The notes under the pieces: model-generated
What the model was told of the DNA's origin: nothing
Seen by the model: the letters and a program-made list of their open reading frames with translations, nothing else
Databases searched by the model: none
NCBI GenBank assembly: GCA_028583415.1
Contig: CM053266.1
Location: 81,598,149-81,662,148, forward strand
From: Protea cynaroides
Lineage: Eukaryota > Streptophyta > Magnoliopsida > Proteales > Proteaceae
Reading direction: 5' to 3'
DNA length: 64,000 nucleotides
In this document: piece by piece, positions 20,023-30,965 of the stretch
Position numbering within the stretch: the first letter of the stretch is position 1
Layout: every line of letters starts with the position of its first letter
Program-made: the position numbers and the translations under genes

Positions 20023-22265
20023 TGTCACACCCCAATTCTGCACCATTCAGAACGGTGTGATGAACTGTTAATAAACCAACGGTTCAACTAGGATCTCTAA
20101 TAGGCTGTGTCCGTTGAAAATAAAATCACACACATCCATAACCATAATCAGAATAAATACATAATAGCGGAAATCTTAATAATAAATGAACTGAGGAATC
20201 TAAATGTAATAATCAATAATAAAATATCAAGTTATGTTGTATTAACCGAGACATAAGTAAATAAAATATCAAATTACATTTCCTTAATAATTCAAATAAA
20301 ATCTAATCGAAAATGCATGCGTTGTACTCGCATGAAGAGTCATGCGTTTCCACGAAGTCTTCAGCTTCCATTGCAGTAATGTGCCCGTACACAGAAGTAT
20401 TCATATAGTCTTCAATCGTGGTACCTGCATCATCAACTAAAAATATTCGACGTCGAAAGGGTGAGCACACATCACGGCTCAGTGAGCAAACAAAACAATG
20501 CAACAAAACATATGCATGCAATCAATTCACATATGTGGTCTGGTATATAAATTTGCAATGTGCTATAGAAAGGTTCGATGGCCGCCTCACCTCTATACAT
20601 GAGTGTGTGAATCCGTCCAATAACGGCACTGTCGTCGCACATGCACCCACCATGGACAATATACACCCCCTGAAAAAGGCATGACTGTACCGGTTGCCCA
20701 CATCAACACGTAAGCCCCTGTTGGTGAGGGCTTACAAACTAGGCTCGCAACTAACCAATCCTAATGTCAAACAGTGTATCCAAGGCCTCACCCCAGCGTC
20801 CCTCAATACATCCATAGAGATAGAGCTAAGGCCCCCTGGCAGAGTCAAAGACTACACGGTCCGAGACCACCTCCCATGATACTCTACGACGTAATAGTTC
20901 TGCTAAGGTAATGGCGACACGACGATGTCAGTGGACATGACTTGAGTAGAACCATGGCACAATATACACCCCATGAAAACGGCATGGCTGTAACGGTTGA
21001 TACCATCCCCTACCCGCACCATATACACTAACCACACACATACATTCACATGTCTATTCCAAGCATCATCATCATCATCATCATCATCATGTTATAAATA
21101 AATAGAATTAAATATGCATGAACAATAATAGCAGGAATATTGGATGACATGCTGAATGCACATACAAGCATAGACGCATAGAATCAGTCATGGTATTGGA
21201 CTCAAGAAATAAAAACAATTTATTATTAGCCAATTAGTTTAGGTCTTGTTCCCTCACCTTTGCTTGAGTGTTGATCCTCTTTCAAGCTTTAAAAATCCCT
21301 TTATATCAATAGGAAAACCTAACAAGTCGATAGATTTTGGTTAGAAGTCATTCCGACAAGTTTAGGCTTGTTTTTAAGCACGGGTCGCAGGGTGGGTCGC
21401 AGGTAGGGTAGCAGTATACATCGACCCCCAGGGTAGGGTCGATGCCAGGGTCGGTTGTTCCATCGACCCTGGGTGCGACCACCCCTATTCTGGACTTCCC
21501 GAACACTGGGGATTTTCATTCTACAGTCCATTCTTTCACTTTTGGGTCCTATGGCTTACTCCCACAATCCATTCTAGGCTTGTTCTATGGCTTAGAACAC
21601 TAGGTTCCTTCCTTACCTTGTCTACCATGATTTCTCCATGAATTTCATCGAAATCTTACCATGGGTATATGATTTGGGTTTTTCCTAGACCATACTCTCT
21701 TCATGAACTATTCTATGTCTTAGACTATCAAATAGAAAGCTTGCCCATACCTTAGGTTTGCTGAGATTCAGAGATTTCTCTGAATTCTTCAAGTAGGTCT
21801 TCTTCTCCAATTTTCCTTCTCTTCTTCTTCTCTTCTCTTTCTCTCACTCTCAATTAGGGTTTCAAAAGGAGTGAAAGAGGCTTAGGGACGTCCTATTTAT
21901 AGAGTAGAATCTCCAAAAATAAGTCTCATTGAGATTAGGAAGGAATCCCATTGAAATTTGGAAAGTTTTCTATTTGCGGTTTCTGTCGGCAACCAGGGGT
22001 CGATGAGGGGGTCGGAGGTCCCATTGACCCCCAGTTCCTAAGTTGTTCGACCCCCAGTGAAAAAATCAGGGGTCTAACTTCTATGTGAGGGGGGGTCGAC
22101 CCTACTGGTTTGGGTATGTGACCCTACCCTCATTTTGACTGTTTTTGGGTCAGTTTAGTACCTGGTTTTGCCATTTCCTTCACGCACTTGGTCCATTTGG
22201 CTCGACCATGATGGGTAGACCTGATACATGGTGGTAAGACCGGTTAGTTCAATACGGGTCTTACA
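20023..22265 (-). repeat. Tekay-like copy 2, right (5') LTR
   Basis: Starts TGTCACACCCC and ends GGGTCTTACA (2243 bp). It is collinear with the left LTR along its whole length. A CAT/ATC microsatellite near 21063-21090 has more units than in the left LTR. A short conserved ORF lies at 20303-20521. Confidence 0.93.
20303..20521 (-). CDS. conserved short LTR reading frame, 72 aa
   Basis: This is the allelic copy of the ORF at 10757-10975 in the other LTR of the same element, with a few conservative changes (I for V, ITAMEAED). It keeps IEDY, SVYGH, HDSSCEY and the same stop. Being a within-element duplicate, it adds little independent evidence of selection. Confidence 0.45.
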   Translation of the reverse strand: MHAYVLLHCFVCSLSRDVCSPFRRRIFLVDDAGTTIEDYMNTSVYGHITAMEAEDFVETHDSSCEYNACIFD

Positions 22266-22270
22266 ATAAC
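22266..22270. repeat. target-site duplication ATAAC, right
   Basis: Matches 10472-10476. Tat protease-region coding resumes directly after it. Confidence 0.95.
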
Positions 22271-23239
22271 GATGGCATCATCATGAGGGACTTCCAATCC
22301 ATAGAGGTCCTCATCGCTAAAGATTAAGAAGTCCCCAATTTTTGCCCTTTTCTCCAACCATTCGATAGACTTTACACTCCTCGCGTAGGCCTTCGGGCCT
22401 TAGCAGTTGTGTTGCCTGGCGGGGCCATCGATGATGGTCATTGCCTTCCTCCCCTCTCACGTGGTGTCAAACCCTAAACTATCCTCCGAGGCCTAGGTGG
22501 CTACCGCAGTCAATGCAGGTCGGTTATTTGAGACTGGGCTTTTGAGGACCTAACTGATACCCATGGCCTCTTGATTCGGCGCCCTTATAGGTGGAATGTA
22601 ATTTGATGGCATGACTCGGATGGCATTGGCAAGGTTTAAGAGGCAGTCGAGGGATCCAACACTAAATGGGGGAGAGGCAGCCTTGTCTGGTCTCGCCGAT
22701 GGCAGGCAATTATGGGGTCAATCTGCTCAAGCGGTCGCCCCCTAGTTTCCAATGTGTTGAGGATTCTCCCGACTTTATGCACTTGCCGAGGGACTAGATC
22801 TAGCGTGAGGGCAAACTAGGCTCGGATGACGTGACTGCCCTTTGTGCCAGAGTAGGTGCTCTGTCTTGTCTTTCTTTGCGCCTTGGGGCATCTTCGACCC
22901 ATCGGTCTCTCTGTCTTCTTTCGTTTCCCTCTTCTCTCCTCCCGTTGTCCACCTGTTCTCATCGAGAAACCCTCCTATGTCCCATGTCAGTCGCTCTTCC
23001 TACCTCTCTTGGCCATTCCCACACGGGAAATCTCTCCCGAGGGGCCGGCGGTAATGCCCTTGCGTCTTCTCAAGTTGCTGCTAGCACTCTAGGCGGGTCG
23101 CGGTCAACATATTGGCTGTAATATCCCCTTCTGATGAGGTCCTCGATCTCAGCTTGTAAATACCGACATTCATCAGTGGTGTTCTCGATGTCATGGTGGT
23201 ACCGACAATACTTGTTCGGATTCCATCTCCGAGCCTCGA
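22271..23239 (-). pseudogene. Tat-lineage gag end and start of protease region, decayed
   Basis: Near 22271-22320 the minus strand reads FSDEDLYGLEVPHDDAIV, the entry to the Tat protease. The rest up to 23239 should be the gag C-terminus and spacer, but it has no long open frame and is only weakly recognisable. Plus-strand Ser-rich frames at 22831-23121 are shadows. Confidence 0.6.
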
Positions 23240-23991
23240 TCACAATCTTTGGTGGCCTCTGAAGGTACCCATCTTTTCAATTAATGTATACACATCACGC
23301 AGCAGATGGTTCAAAGGGGTGTAATCGTCAAATCTTCTCAATATCCCTCTGGCTTTCACCTCTTCCTTCCTAGAACGCTTGTGTTCCCTATGTTGTATAG
23401 CTTCCTTTGCCTCGTCCCCTCTTTTGCTGGGGGTGGCATGCACGCCCTTGTTAGCCTCATAAATTTCATTTGCAGTAGCAAACTTCTCGTAGTGAGCTAT
23501 GAGCTCCTGGAGGTCTGCCAGTTTTTTTTTTGGCGATGGAGAATCTAAGCTTTTCATCAGTGACCGCTGCCCTAAGAGTGGCGAAGTGGACTGGATCCTT
23601 AATGTCCTTAACTTGTTGCACTTCTAGATTAAACCTTTCCAGGAAAGCATGTAGGGACTCCCCTAGTTGTTGTCTCATATTCATGAGGTATGCTCTTGTC
23701 TTCCGCTGCACCCTACTCCCCTGAAAGTGCATTTGGAATGACTTGCTTAATATTTGAAATCCATCGATTGACCTCAGGGGAAGGTTATTAAACCATATTC
23801 GTACGGCTCCCTTCAGTGCCAACCAAAATGCCCTGCACATGATCGCATCCGGATTGGCATGAAGCCTCATAGCCCCCACAAAATGATTTAAATGCTTGAT
23901 CGGTTCAGTAGACCCATCGTAAGAATCCACAGGCGACATGTTGAAGCGCTTGGGTAAGGGTATTCTTATGATAATATTGGTAAGGGGGTTG
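23240..23991 (-). pseudogene. Tat-lineage gag, central part
   Basis: The ORF 23939-23466 has MSPVDSYDGSTEPIKHLNHF, AFWLALKGAVRIWFNNLP and a SFQMHFQGSR motif, typical of the retrotransposon gag capsid domain of Tat elements. The ORF 23557-23240 continues in another frame with DLQELIAHYEKF and RFDDYTPLN. The frameshift lies near a T run at 23523-23532. Coding upstream of the first ATG extends to 23991, where a 1.3-kb insertion breaks it. Confidence 0.8.
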
Positions 23992-25307
23992 TTGATGGAT
24001 TCATAATTTTAAATATTTATTCTCTGTACATTTAGTCTATTTAACATATTTTATGTCTTATGGTACTCATTTGTGATGATTCCTTATATATAAGATATTG
24101 GTGGAAAAATATTGGTAATTTATATTTAAAATTAAAAAATTCAAGCATTTTCAATAATGACCTTCTGAATTTCATGCAGGAAAGAATTCCAGTAACCAAA
24201 CATGATCGAAAAATCTAATCTAGAAAGTTGATCTGAATTTAAACCAGAGAAGGAAGGTTTCTACACATGGAAGGTTCACTATTAGAAGGCCTTGATTGAT
24301 TGTTAAAAATTTTGAGGAGAATATACACCTCTATAGAATATTACAAAGATTGACAGGTTTAGGGGTGGCATTTGGTTAATAATGAAATGATTCTCTATCT
24401 AATATAGGCAAGAGAATTTTGTCTAATCTTTATTTCCATGTAATAAGGTTGTCAATTCTAGACATACCAATTTTAGTCTTCTCTACTTTGACTATTTAAG
24501 CAATGTAAAGGCTACGTAATAGGGCATCCAAGAATTATTGAGAAGATAGTGTTATTTCTTTTGTCTTTCTTTTCTATCATGTTTGGCTAAGTTCTTTAGT
24601 CGATTCAAGGAAAATTCAATCCAATTAGTAAAATTGTGAGACTTTGTTCTTAATTTTAATTATTCTTCTATTCAAATATCTGTGTTTTTTGGTTTTTCAA
24701 GTTAATGGTTGCATGATTCAATTTATTAAGAGGCCTATTAATTGATTGAGTTATGTAATTTATAGCTAACCTGAATCCATAATCCGTAATTGTTATGATG
24801 TTCAGGAAAAGTAGCAATTGAGCAGAACAATTATGATCCAAGTTTTTGTTACTTGCTTCAAGGAAACATAGAATGAATTAAATAAGCTGACGCTTGTTAG
24901 ATTGTTGTTCATTAATAACTCCCTCCAAGAGTGTAATGCTATCAGTAAATTCATGAGGATTGCTTAACACCAATTGGTTTATTGATAAGAATTAATTTGT
25001 GTGCTGGGATCAAATTAATGAAATTAGGGAAGGTAAGGATTGTTTGGTTTTTTGGTAATCCTTGGTTAAATATTTGAATAGAGAATAATATATATATGAG
25101 GTCAGTGATCAGTTTGTAGCCGTGAGTAAATTTCCTTGAATCGACATCATCTTCCATTGAATTTTTGTTACTTAATTTTGTTGTTAATTAAATTACAGAA
25201 GAAAACCCCCCATTTTTCTTGGTAAGTAGACAATTTGATTAACTAGTCTCTATGGATCGACCTTTACTTATCATTGCTATTAATTGTAAATAGAGTAATT
25301 TATTTTT
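23992..25307. mobile_element. unclassified 1.3-kb insertion in Tat gag, duplication GGTTG
   Basis: GGTTG at 23987-23991 is repeated at 25308-25312. Dropping one copy and the 1316 bp between them brings gag back into one reading frame, which marks a clean insertion. The inserted DNA is AT-rich with no coding. Its right part has a TCTATGGATCGACC motif like that near the ends of some Ty3/gypsy LTRs. The ends are TTGATGG and ATTTTT, not TG...CA, so a solo LTR with decayed ends or another class are both possible. Confidence 0.6.
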
Positions 25308-25999
25308 GGTTGCGCTCAGCACGCATCAGTTTGTCCGTCAAGTAATCCTTCTCCATTTCCATGTGATGACCAGCTGTCTCCATGACTTCGATCTTTTGCT
25401 GGAGCTAAACCAATTGGTCTTCAAACTGCGCAGCCGCCTTCGTGCGCATTGGGTCTCTTATCCTGTCATTAGGTGGTGCAACGGCCTCCGGTGGCGTGGT
25501 GTCGTCTTCAACATCTTCAACCCGTTGTTTCATTTTTGGGTGCAGTCCGAGCCTGTCCAGGACCGGTATCCGACCTCGCTTAGCAGTGGAGCCGGTCCCG
25601 CTTTCTTCTTGATGGACGCTAGCCTCCCTTGCCCCTCCCTCGACCTGGGACTGTCGGGGCCTGCCACGCCGAGGGGGCTCTAGTGGAGGATCGTTCTAAG
25701 GGGCTGGTCTATATGGAGGAATAACCCCGATGGGGGAATAGCCCCAATAGGGGGCCACAAATGGCACCCCTCGATGGATGTTGGGTAGCCTGTAGAGCCT
25801 TTGTCACTTCTTCCAACTGCTGTACTATAGTGTCAAACTGCTCATAGGTGACGTAATTTGGCGGTGGGGATTCTGCTGCAGCCCTCTTCCCTTTACTCTG
25901 GGCTAGTCTTCTTTCTAGTCGCGTGGCGTCATGTAGGTTTACAGGTGAGTTACATGGGTTGAGGTTGATCGTGTGGTTTCTCATCCTCCGAAGACTCAT
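25308..25999 (-). pseudogene. Tat-lineage gag, N-terminal part
   Basis: The minus-strand ORF 25999-25709 has MSLRRMRNHTINLNP and TRLERRLAQSKGKRAAA, then a coiled-coil-like stretch with FDTIVQQLEEVTKAL. It continues in broken frames to 25308, where an EKDYLTDKLMRAE-type segment meets the insertion. The basic start and coiled coil fit Tat gag. Confidence in exact ends is low. Confidence 0.65.
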
Positions 26000-26072
26000 G
26001 TTCGAGGATTTCGTTCCAACATTAGTCTTCCGACTCTAAATCACCCAAGGGTCCCATGGTGGGCGCTAAACT

Positions 26073-26582
26073 GTGTCAGCCAAATTCCATATCCGAAGTC
26101 CGTGGTGCTGACGGGGCCTTCAAGATAAAGACAAGAGACAAGAGAGGGGCGGGTCTTATGGCCCTGGATCCACTTTGATGCCAAAATTAGGAATCTGTGA
26201 ACAGTCAATGGGCTTGGGATCCGAGCCCACCTTTTTATGTGGTGGGGCAAGAGAGAAATTCTGAGTCCGAAGTATCAGAGCAAGAATCCCAAGAATGAGT
26301 AATTAATGTTTGGATACCTAAATTCTCGAGATTCGATCTATTTATAGTGAATAGTGCTTTATCTGCAAATAGAGACTTTATCCTTTGTTTAGTGAATAGT
26401 GCTTTATCTGTAAATACCGACTTTATCCTTTGTTTCATTTCATGCCTGAAATGTCCTCATGATAGCTTGGAGAAGGTGTTTTTGCCCCTGCTCCTTTGAC
26501 TGGACCAATGTGGGAATGTATACGTTAATGATTGAATCCTAGATGTCGCTATTTATTGGTGACGTAGGAGATTTCCCCAACA
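26073..26582 (-). repeat. Tat-lineage 5' LTR
   Basis: The 510-bp LTR starts TGTGTCAGCC and ends CCCCAACA. Just inside it, at 26052-26070, the minus strand reads TTTAGCGCCCACCATGGGAC, close to the TTTGGCGCCCACCGTGGGGC sequence that follows LTRs of Tat-like elements. Two copies of a GTGAATAGTGCTTTATCTG unit lie at 26347 and 26392. The matching 3' LTR is absent because the element is truncated at 8871. Confidence 0.75.
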
Positions 26583-27420
26583 GGGCCATCTGAAGAGGAT
26601 TAATGGAAGGAAAAATCTCTACAACTCACATGGAGATTATAGAAGATTGTAATGAATCAATTTGAGGTTCTCTTCCTCAACCTTGAGATTCATGACAAAA
26701 TCCCTTTAATCTGAGTCGCATGCAGCTTTTAGACAGGCTTCTAACACCCAAACCTCTTGATTCCAACTAAATATTAGTTCCAACTGAAGAGGATTAATGT
26801 TGGGAAAAACCTCTGCAACTCACCCAGGCAGTGAAGCTAGAACAGCAAGGATCACACACTTGATTCTCACTGCGGGGAAGATGATCCTTTTGACTCAACA
26901 AACTCTCCGATCTTTATTAGTTTTCATTTGTTAGTTCAAATTTCCCTATTTTCTATAGGGGAAACTCAGATGATTACTTTAATGACCGAAAAAACTTAAT
27001 CATATATTATTTTGCTAGGTTTCCGTAGTGCCTAGGTCTCTGTCATTGTTGCAGTGTTGCTTAGTTCTTCGTCATTTTTGTAATCTTCTTGCAACGGAAG
27101 GGAACAAAGGCGGGCGTTTTCGTTTTCGTTTTCGCCTTTTGTTTCATGTGGTGTCGACAAGACAGTTCTTCTGGTTCTATTTTCATCGGGAGTTTTTTTT
27201 TTGGTAACAATTTTCATCGGGAGTTCGGTGAAATAAAATGCCTCATATATAGCAAGATCAAGGGTAAATGAATCAATTTATTGATTAATTTGATAATTTC
27301 GTCTGTTGGTTGGAGGTGACTGTCAATGGGTGTAATTTTAAAACCACTAAAGGTTTGCCAGTAATTAGACCTAAGTACGGGGGGAATCGAGTAATTTACC
27401 TTTACCATTATACAGGCTGC
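26583..27420. other. gene-free stretch upstream of the THA8-like gene
   Basis: No coding or known repeat was recognised. Two imperfect copies of an approximately 40-bp segment (GAAGAGGATTAATG...CTCTACAACTCAC) lie near 26592 and 26783. Short direct repeats TTTTCATCGGGAGTT lie at 27179 and 27211. It may hold the distal promoter of the gene that follows. Confidence 0.4.
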
Positions 27421-27493
27421 AGCCGCTGCACCGCCGCACCTGCTAATATTCTACAATATGCTTTCTCCTGAAAATTTGCTGAGTTTACAGTGC

Positions 27494-27501
27494 TAGGGTT
27501 T
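27494..27501 (+). promoter_or_regulatory. telo-box-like motif TAGGGTTT
   Basis: TAGGGTTT (AAACCCTA on the other strand) lies about 80 bp before the start codon. This motif is common in promoters or leaders of plant genes for organelle and translation proteins. Its role here is inferred. Confidence 0.45.
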
Positions 27502-27580
27502 AACGAGTAACCTTTGATTGTTAAAAACAGGGTTTAAGCCATCACTCTTCACTCTCAATTGAGCTTTATCTGCAAGGCCG

Positions 27581-29031
27581 ATGACATTTCGAGCTTTTTC
27601 GAGATCAAAAGTACCATTTTTTGCTTCGATGTTCGTTCGGAAACTGATAGTTCCCATTGAAGTGTTATATAATTCCATGAAAACGTTTGTACCCACTCTG
27701 GGTGTCATTCCGAGCAAACCTATATTGGATTTGAGGAGTTACCATGATGGTAGACCAAGAGGGCCACTTTGGAGGGGCAAGAAATTAATAGGCAAAGAAG
27801 CTCTTTTCGTGGTTCTGGGCTTGAAGAGATTCAAAGACGATGAAGAGAAGCTGGATAAGTTCATCAAGTCGCATGTGTTGAGGCTGTTGAAGATGGATAT
27901 GATTACTGTATTGGGCGAGCTCGAACGGCAAGAGGAGGTGTTCTTAGGTCTCAAGGTGGGTTCTTCGTCTCTGATTTTCTGTTTATTTGCTTTGCCTAAT
28001 TGGGTTTGGAATATAATTTTGTTCATTCTATTTTTCGGGGATGGGACGGTGAAAGGTAAGAGTAAGGGGAGGATTGAAGGAGAATTTTACGGATGATGAT
28101 GGAGGTTGGATTGGAGTTTAATTTCACGGGTTTCCTATTTTCAAATTCTCAGATTTCTCCCCTTCCTGCCTGCTTCAATCCCTCCACCCCTCCAAAAATA
28201 AAGCAGGATTTAGTATAGGGTTCATTAGTGAAATTTTTTTCATGTTCCAGTTTACCAATTTTTATTTTTTATTTTTGATGTTTCTCATGGTTAGTCTTCA
28301 GTTTATGAGTTGGTTTCATGATTCAATCATTTGGTTTGGAGGTATTTTTCTGTTGCATGACTTGGTTGGGTTTATTTGTAGAATTTCTGTCACTTTCCGA
28401 GCTTGATTTCTATGTTTCTCCTCAACCTGCCAGTGCTTTTCCCCCCACTTCATTGGATTGATTGAGAATTGTTCTAGAGCCTGATGTATATTCTTTTTTT
28501 ATATGAACTTTCAATAGTGCCTGAGGTCGAGTCGTTATCCCATTGATCCTTTTAAGTTGTCTTGTTACATGCTTGTTTTTAGTTGCTTAGCACTAATCAC
28601 GTGCTCTTAATCAGCTTATAATTAAATTTTTGGTTATTCAGATATTTAGGACAATTAAAAAGCAGGACTGGTACAAGCCTGATGTCTTTCTTTATAAGGA
28701 CTTAATTATTGCATTAGCAAAATCTAAAAAGATGGATGATGCGATGGAAATATGGGAAAGCATGAGGAATGAGGATTTATTCCCTGATTCTCAGACGTAT
28801 GCTGAAGTTATCAGAGGTTTCCTGAGATATGGTTCACCTGCAGATGCCATGAACATTTATGAGGATATGTTGAAGTCTCCTGATCCACCAGAGGAGTTGC
28901 CCTTCAGGATTTTGCTGAAGGGCCTCTTGCCACATCCCTTGTTGAGAAACAGAGTAAAGCAAGACTTTGAGGAGATGTTTCCCGATCGGAATGTCTATGA
29001 CCCTCCTGAGGAGATATTTGGAATACGTTGA
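27581..29031 (+). CDS. THA8L: THA8-like short PPR protein, two exons
   Basis: Exon 1 is 27581-27955 (125 codons) and exon 2 is 28642-29031, giving 254 residues. The intron has AAG|GTGGG and TTATTCAG|ATA at its ends, phase 0. The first 40 or so residues are rich in Arg, Ser and hydrophobics with few acids, which fits an organelle transit peptide. SYHDGRPRGPLWRGKKLIGKEALFVVLGLKR follows in two blocks, then helix-pair repeats: KPDVFLYKDLIIALAKSKKM, then FPDSQTYAEVIRGFLRYG, and a conserved end with LPHPLLRNRVKQDFEEMFP and PPEEIFGIR. These match THA8-like proteins, short PPR proteins; THA8 helps splice group II introns in chloroplasts. The frame is fully open and no lesion was seen. It is the only evident functional host gene here. 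Chloroplast or mitochondrial location is not settled by sequence alone. Confidence 0.9.
27956..28641 (+). other. intron of the THA8-like gene
   Basis: This 686-bp T-rich intron has GT...AG ends. Joining the exons gives an unbroken helical repeat (EEVFLGLK to IFRTIKKQDW), as in the family. Confidence 0.85.
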
Positions 29032-29032
29032 G

Positions 29033-29309
29033 GTATGCAGTTCACACTTTGGTTTGTTTCTCAACTTATTTTGATTAGGATTGTTGTGTCAATGTATACA
29101 TTTATCAGAATTTGAATGTTAAATAAATCTAGTGGGTTATAATTTTCTAAAATAGGTTAGTTTATCATTTTGAACTCTGTAATATGAATAACTACTATGA
29201 ATATGTTATTTGATGTATACTGCTGTTTTTGTTATCTCACAATTTTGTTACTTGTTAATTAATCCGAATATATTCTCGAGGCCATGAATGCTATTTCTTG
29301 GGTTTGCAG
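29033..29309 (+). other. possible 3'-UTR intron of the THA8-like gene
   Basis: TTGAG|GTATGC lies one base after the stop codon and GGTTTGCAG|GGC at 29301-29310. The enclosed 277 bp are T-rich. Being within 50 nt of the stop, such an intron would not be expected to trigger decay of the transcript. Confidence 0.5.
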
Positions 29310-29399
29310 GGCAATAATATGTGCAAATGTAGGATTGTGAAAAGGCTGATTGAGTTCTAATCTTGTAGACTTTTGGAGCAGTTAAGAGTTATGGTCCAT

Positions 29400-30300
29400 T
29401 TTTTTTTATTTTTTTTTTTTTTCACTCTAAGGCATGATGTTTACTTCCTTTTGTAAAAAAATGAAGCTGCACCCTGCTTTCTTCTGTTTTATCTTTGCAA
29501 CCTCAGTTTGAGTACAAAATTCATTGGAATATGCGATTATTATGATAAATTCATTTGCTAAGCATTTGATCCCCAGTAGAGGTATTAGTAATTGAATATG
29601 GTTGTGGGTGTGCATGCATGGAAATGCATACCCATCAACAAGAAGTGCCAGTACAACTATCTTAATTTCTTGGAACTGAGTATTTGGCATGGCATTGGTA
29701 TATTATCGCTGATAGTCTTCACCGTGTTCCCAATGATAGAGTATCTATTTGATGCAATTAATAAATGCAAAATAAGTTGTGAAAATTTTTTTTTTGTGGA
29801 TATTCAAAAAGAACCTAGAAAGGGGGGTAGTGGGAAGCATTTTCTGCAGGTTTTTCTTTTTGCAAGGAAAATGCCTTGTAAGGGCTGGACCATAAATTGC
29901 AAATGGGGAGTGACTTGGATTCATTTATTGGGAGGAATGGTATGGGAAATCTCAACCAGAAATGGGGTATTGATTGTCACACCCCTTTCGATGAATAGAA
30001 CTTCAGACTTTCCCCACCATTAACTATTGTTTATACCAAAAGATTTACTATGAAGGATTTTAACATAGATACTAAACTGATCTTTGCTCCGTTTTATGTG
30101 TGTTAAGGGTCTTGTTCGGGAGTGATATCTATCTAAGTCTATATTGCAAGTTTGCAACTGGAATGTGGAATTTGTACTGCCTATTTGGTTGTGCTTCTTC
30201 CTTTGTCCTCAAGACTGTAGTTTATGAGACCAGATGGAATGTCGGCAAATACCTGTTTTCACCTTAATGGGGACACTATGATAATTTATTCTCTTACTAA
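29400..30300. other. gene-free stretch downstream of the THA8-like gene
   Basis: No coding or known repeat was recognised. A T-rich tract lies at 29400-29423. The plus-strand frame 29592-30023 matches no family and is probably chance. Confidence 0.4.
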
Positions 30301-30327
30301 TTAACCTAGCTGATTTTGAGTGTTACT

Positions 30328-30404
30328 CAGCACCAGCACCAGCATCAGCATCAGCATCAGCATCAGCATCCGCATCAGCATCGGCATCAGCATCAGCATC
30401 AGCG
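30328..30404 (+). repeat. AGCATC hexanucleotide microsatellite
   Basis: About 12 imperfect units of AGCATC/AGCACC/CGCATC in tandem. It makes spurious Leu-Met repeats on the minus strand. Confidence 0.9.
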
Positions 30405-30853
30405 TTGTGTTAGAAAAGAAAGTCTTCAGAAGCTGAGATCCGATTGGTGTTGATTTTCTAGTGCAAGTGATATGTACTTCGTATCTTAGGTTTGGATCCA
30501 AGCTGGAAAAGAGAAAAAATAGGGAAGAAAGAGAGAGAGCAGCAGTAGGATTCTTCGAGGGAACCCAAAACCTCCAATAGTGGGATTCTTTGAGGGAACT
30601 CAAAACCTCTAATAACAACACGTCTTTGTTGAGAAAAATCAGCCTAACTTCTTATTCCAAACCTCCCCTTTTAAAAATTACATCCACGTTACAATCTAAT
30701 AAAAGAGGCAACAAAAAAGGACATAACAAAAGAAAATAAGAAAATAACAATAAAATCCTACAAAATATGGAACTCTCCCATGACTCTCCTAACTAACGTT
30801 TACAAGATTTAGTAAACTTATTCCATCCATAGCACTAATCCATTATCTTTATT

Positions 30854-30965
30854 ATAGTTGTCAAGGCGTCGCCTAGGTGCCCAGGCTGCCTTGGGGCGCC
30901 TTGGAAAATTGGGCGCCTAGTTAGGCCTCCATTGCCTTGGTTCGCCTTGGCGCCTTGACAACTAT
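30854..30965. mobile_element. small palindromic MITE-like element, copy 1
   Basis: The ends are perfect 15-bp inverted repeats (ATAGTTGTCAAGGCG and its complement), enclosing 112 bp rich in GGCGCC and CCTAGG motifs. A second, more decayed copy lies at 39327-39454. No clear target duplication was found. Confidence 0.7.

Larger units (their letters stand above)
10477..22265 (-). mobile_element. complete Ty3/gypsy Tekay-like chromovirus, copy 2, with antisense ORF
   Basis: This 11.8-kb element has two LTRs (10477-12714 and 20023-22265), TG...CA ends, a perfect ATAAC duplication, an initiator-Met PBS and a polypurine tract, all read on the minus strand. The order in the sense direction is 5' LTR, PBS, a long leader with an antisense gene, gag, protease, RT, RNase H, integrase, chromodomain, PPT, 3' LTR. 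By eye the LTRs differ at about 11 of the first 170 positions, nearly all transitions, so the insertion is not recent. Stops in gag, RT approach and integrase make it defective. Confidence 0.95.
8871..26582 (-). mobile_element. Ty3/gypsy Tat-lineage element, truncated and twice interrupted
   Basis: This minus-strand element runs from its 5' LTR (26073-26582) through gag (25999-23240, interrupted) and protease (22266 across to 10476) into RT (9950-8871). It then breaks off before RNase H. The Tat assignment rests on gag motifs (SYDGST, DYTPLN), the protease-region HDDA and SSTDI context, and RT motifs FMDAYSGYNQI and MPFGLKKA. A Tekay element sits at 10477-22265 and a 1.3-kb insertion at 23992-25307. 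Integrase and the 3' LTR are absent. Confidence 0.8.

Noticed and set aside
22831..23121. Ser/Leu-rich plus-strand frames as genes
   Set aside because: They lie opposite the decayed Tat gag and resemble no known family, so they are shadow frames.
30301..30621. Met-Leu repeat protein on the minus strand
   Set aside because: It is a translation of the AGCATC microsatellite.
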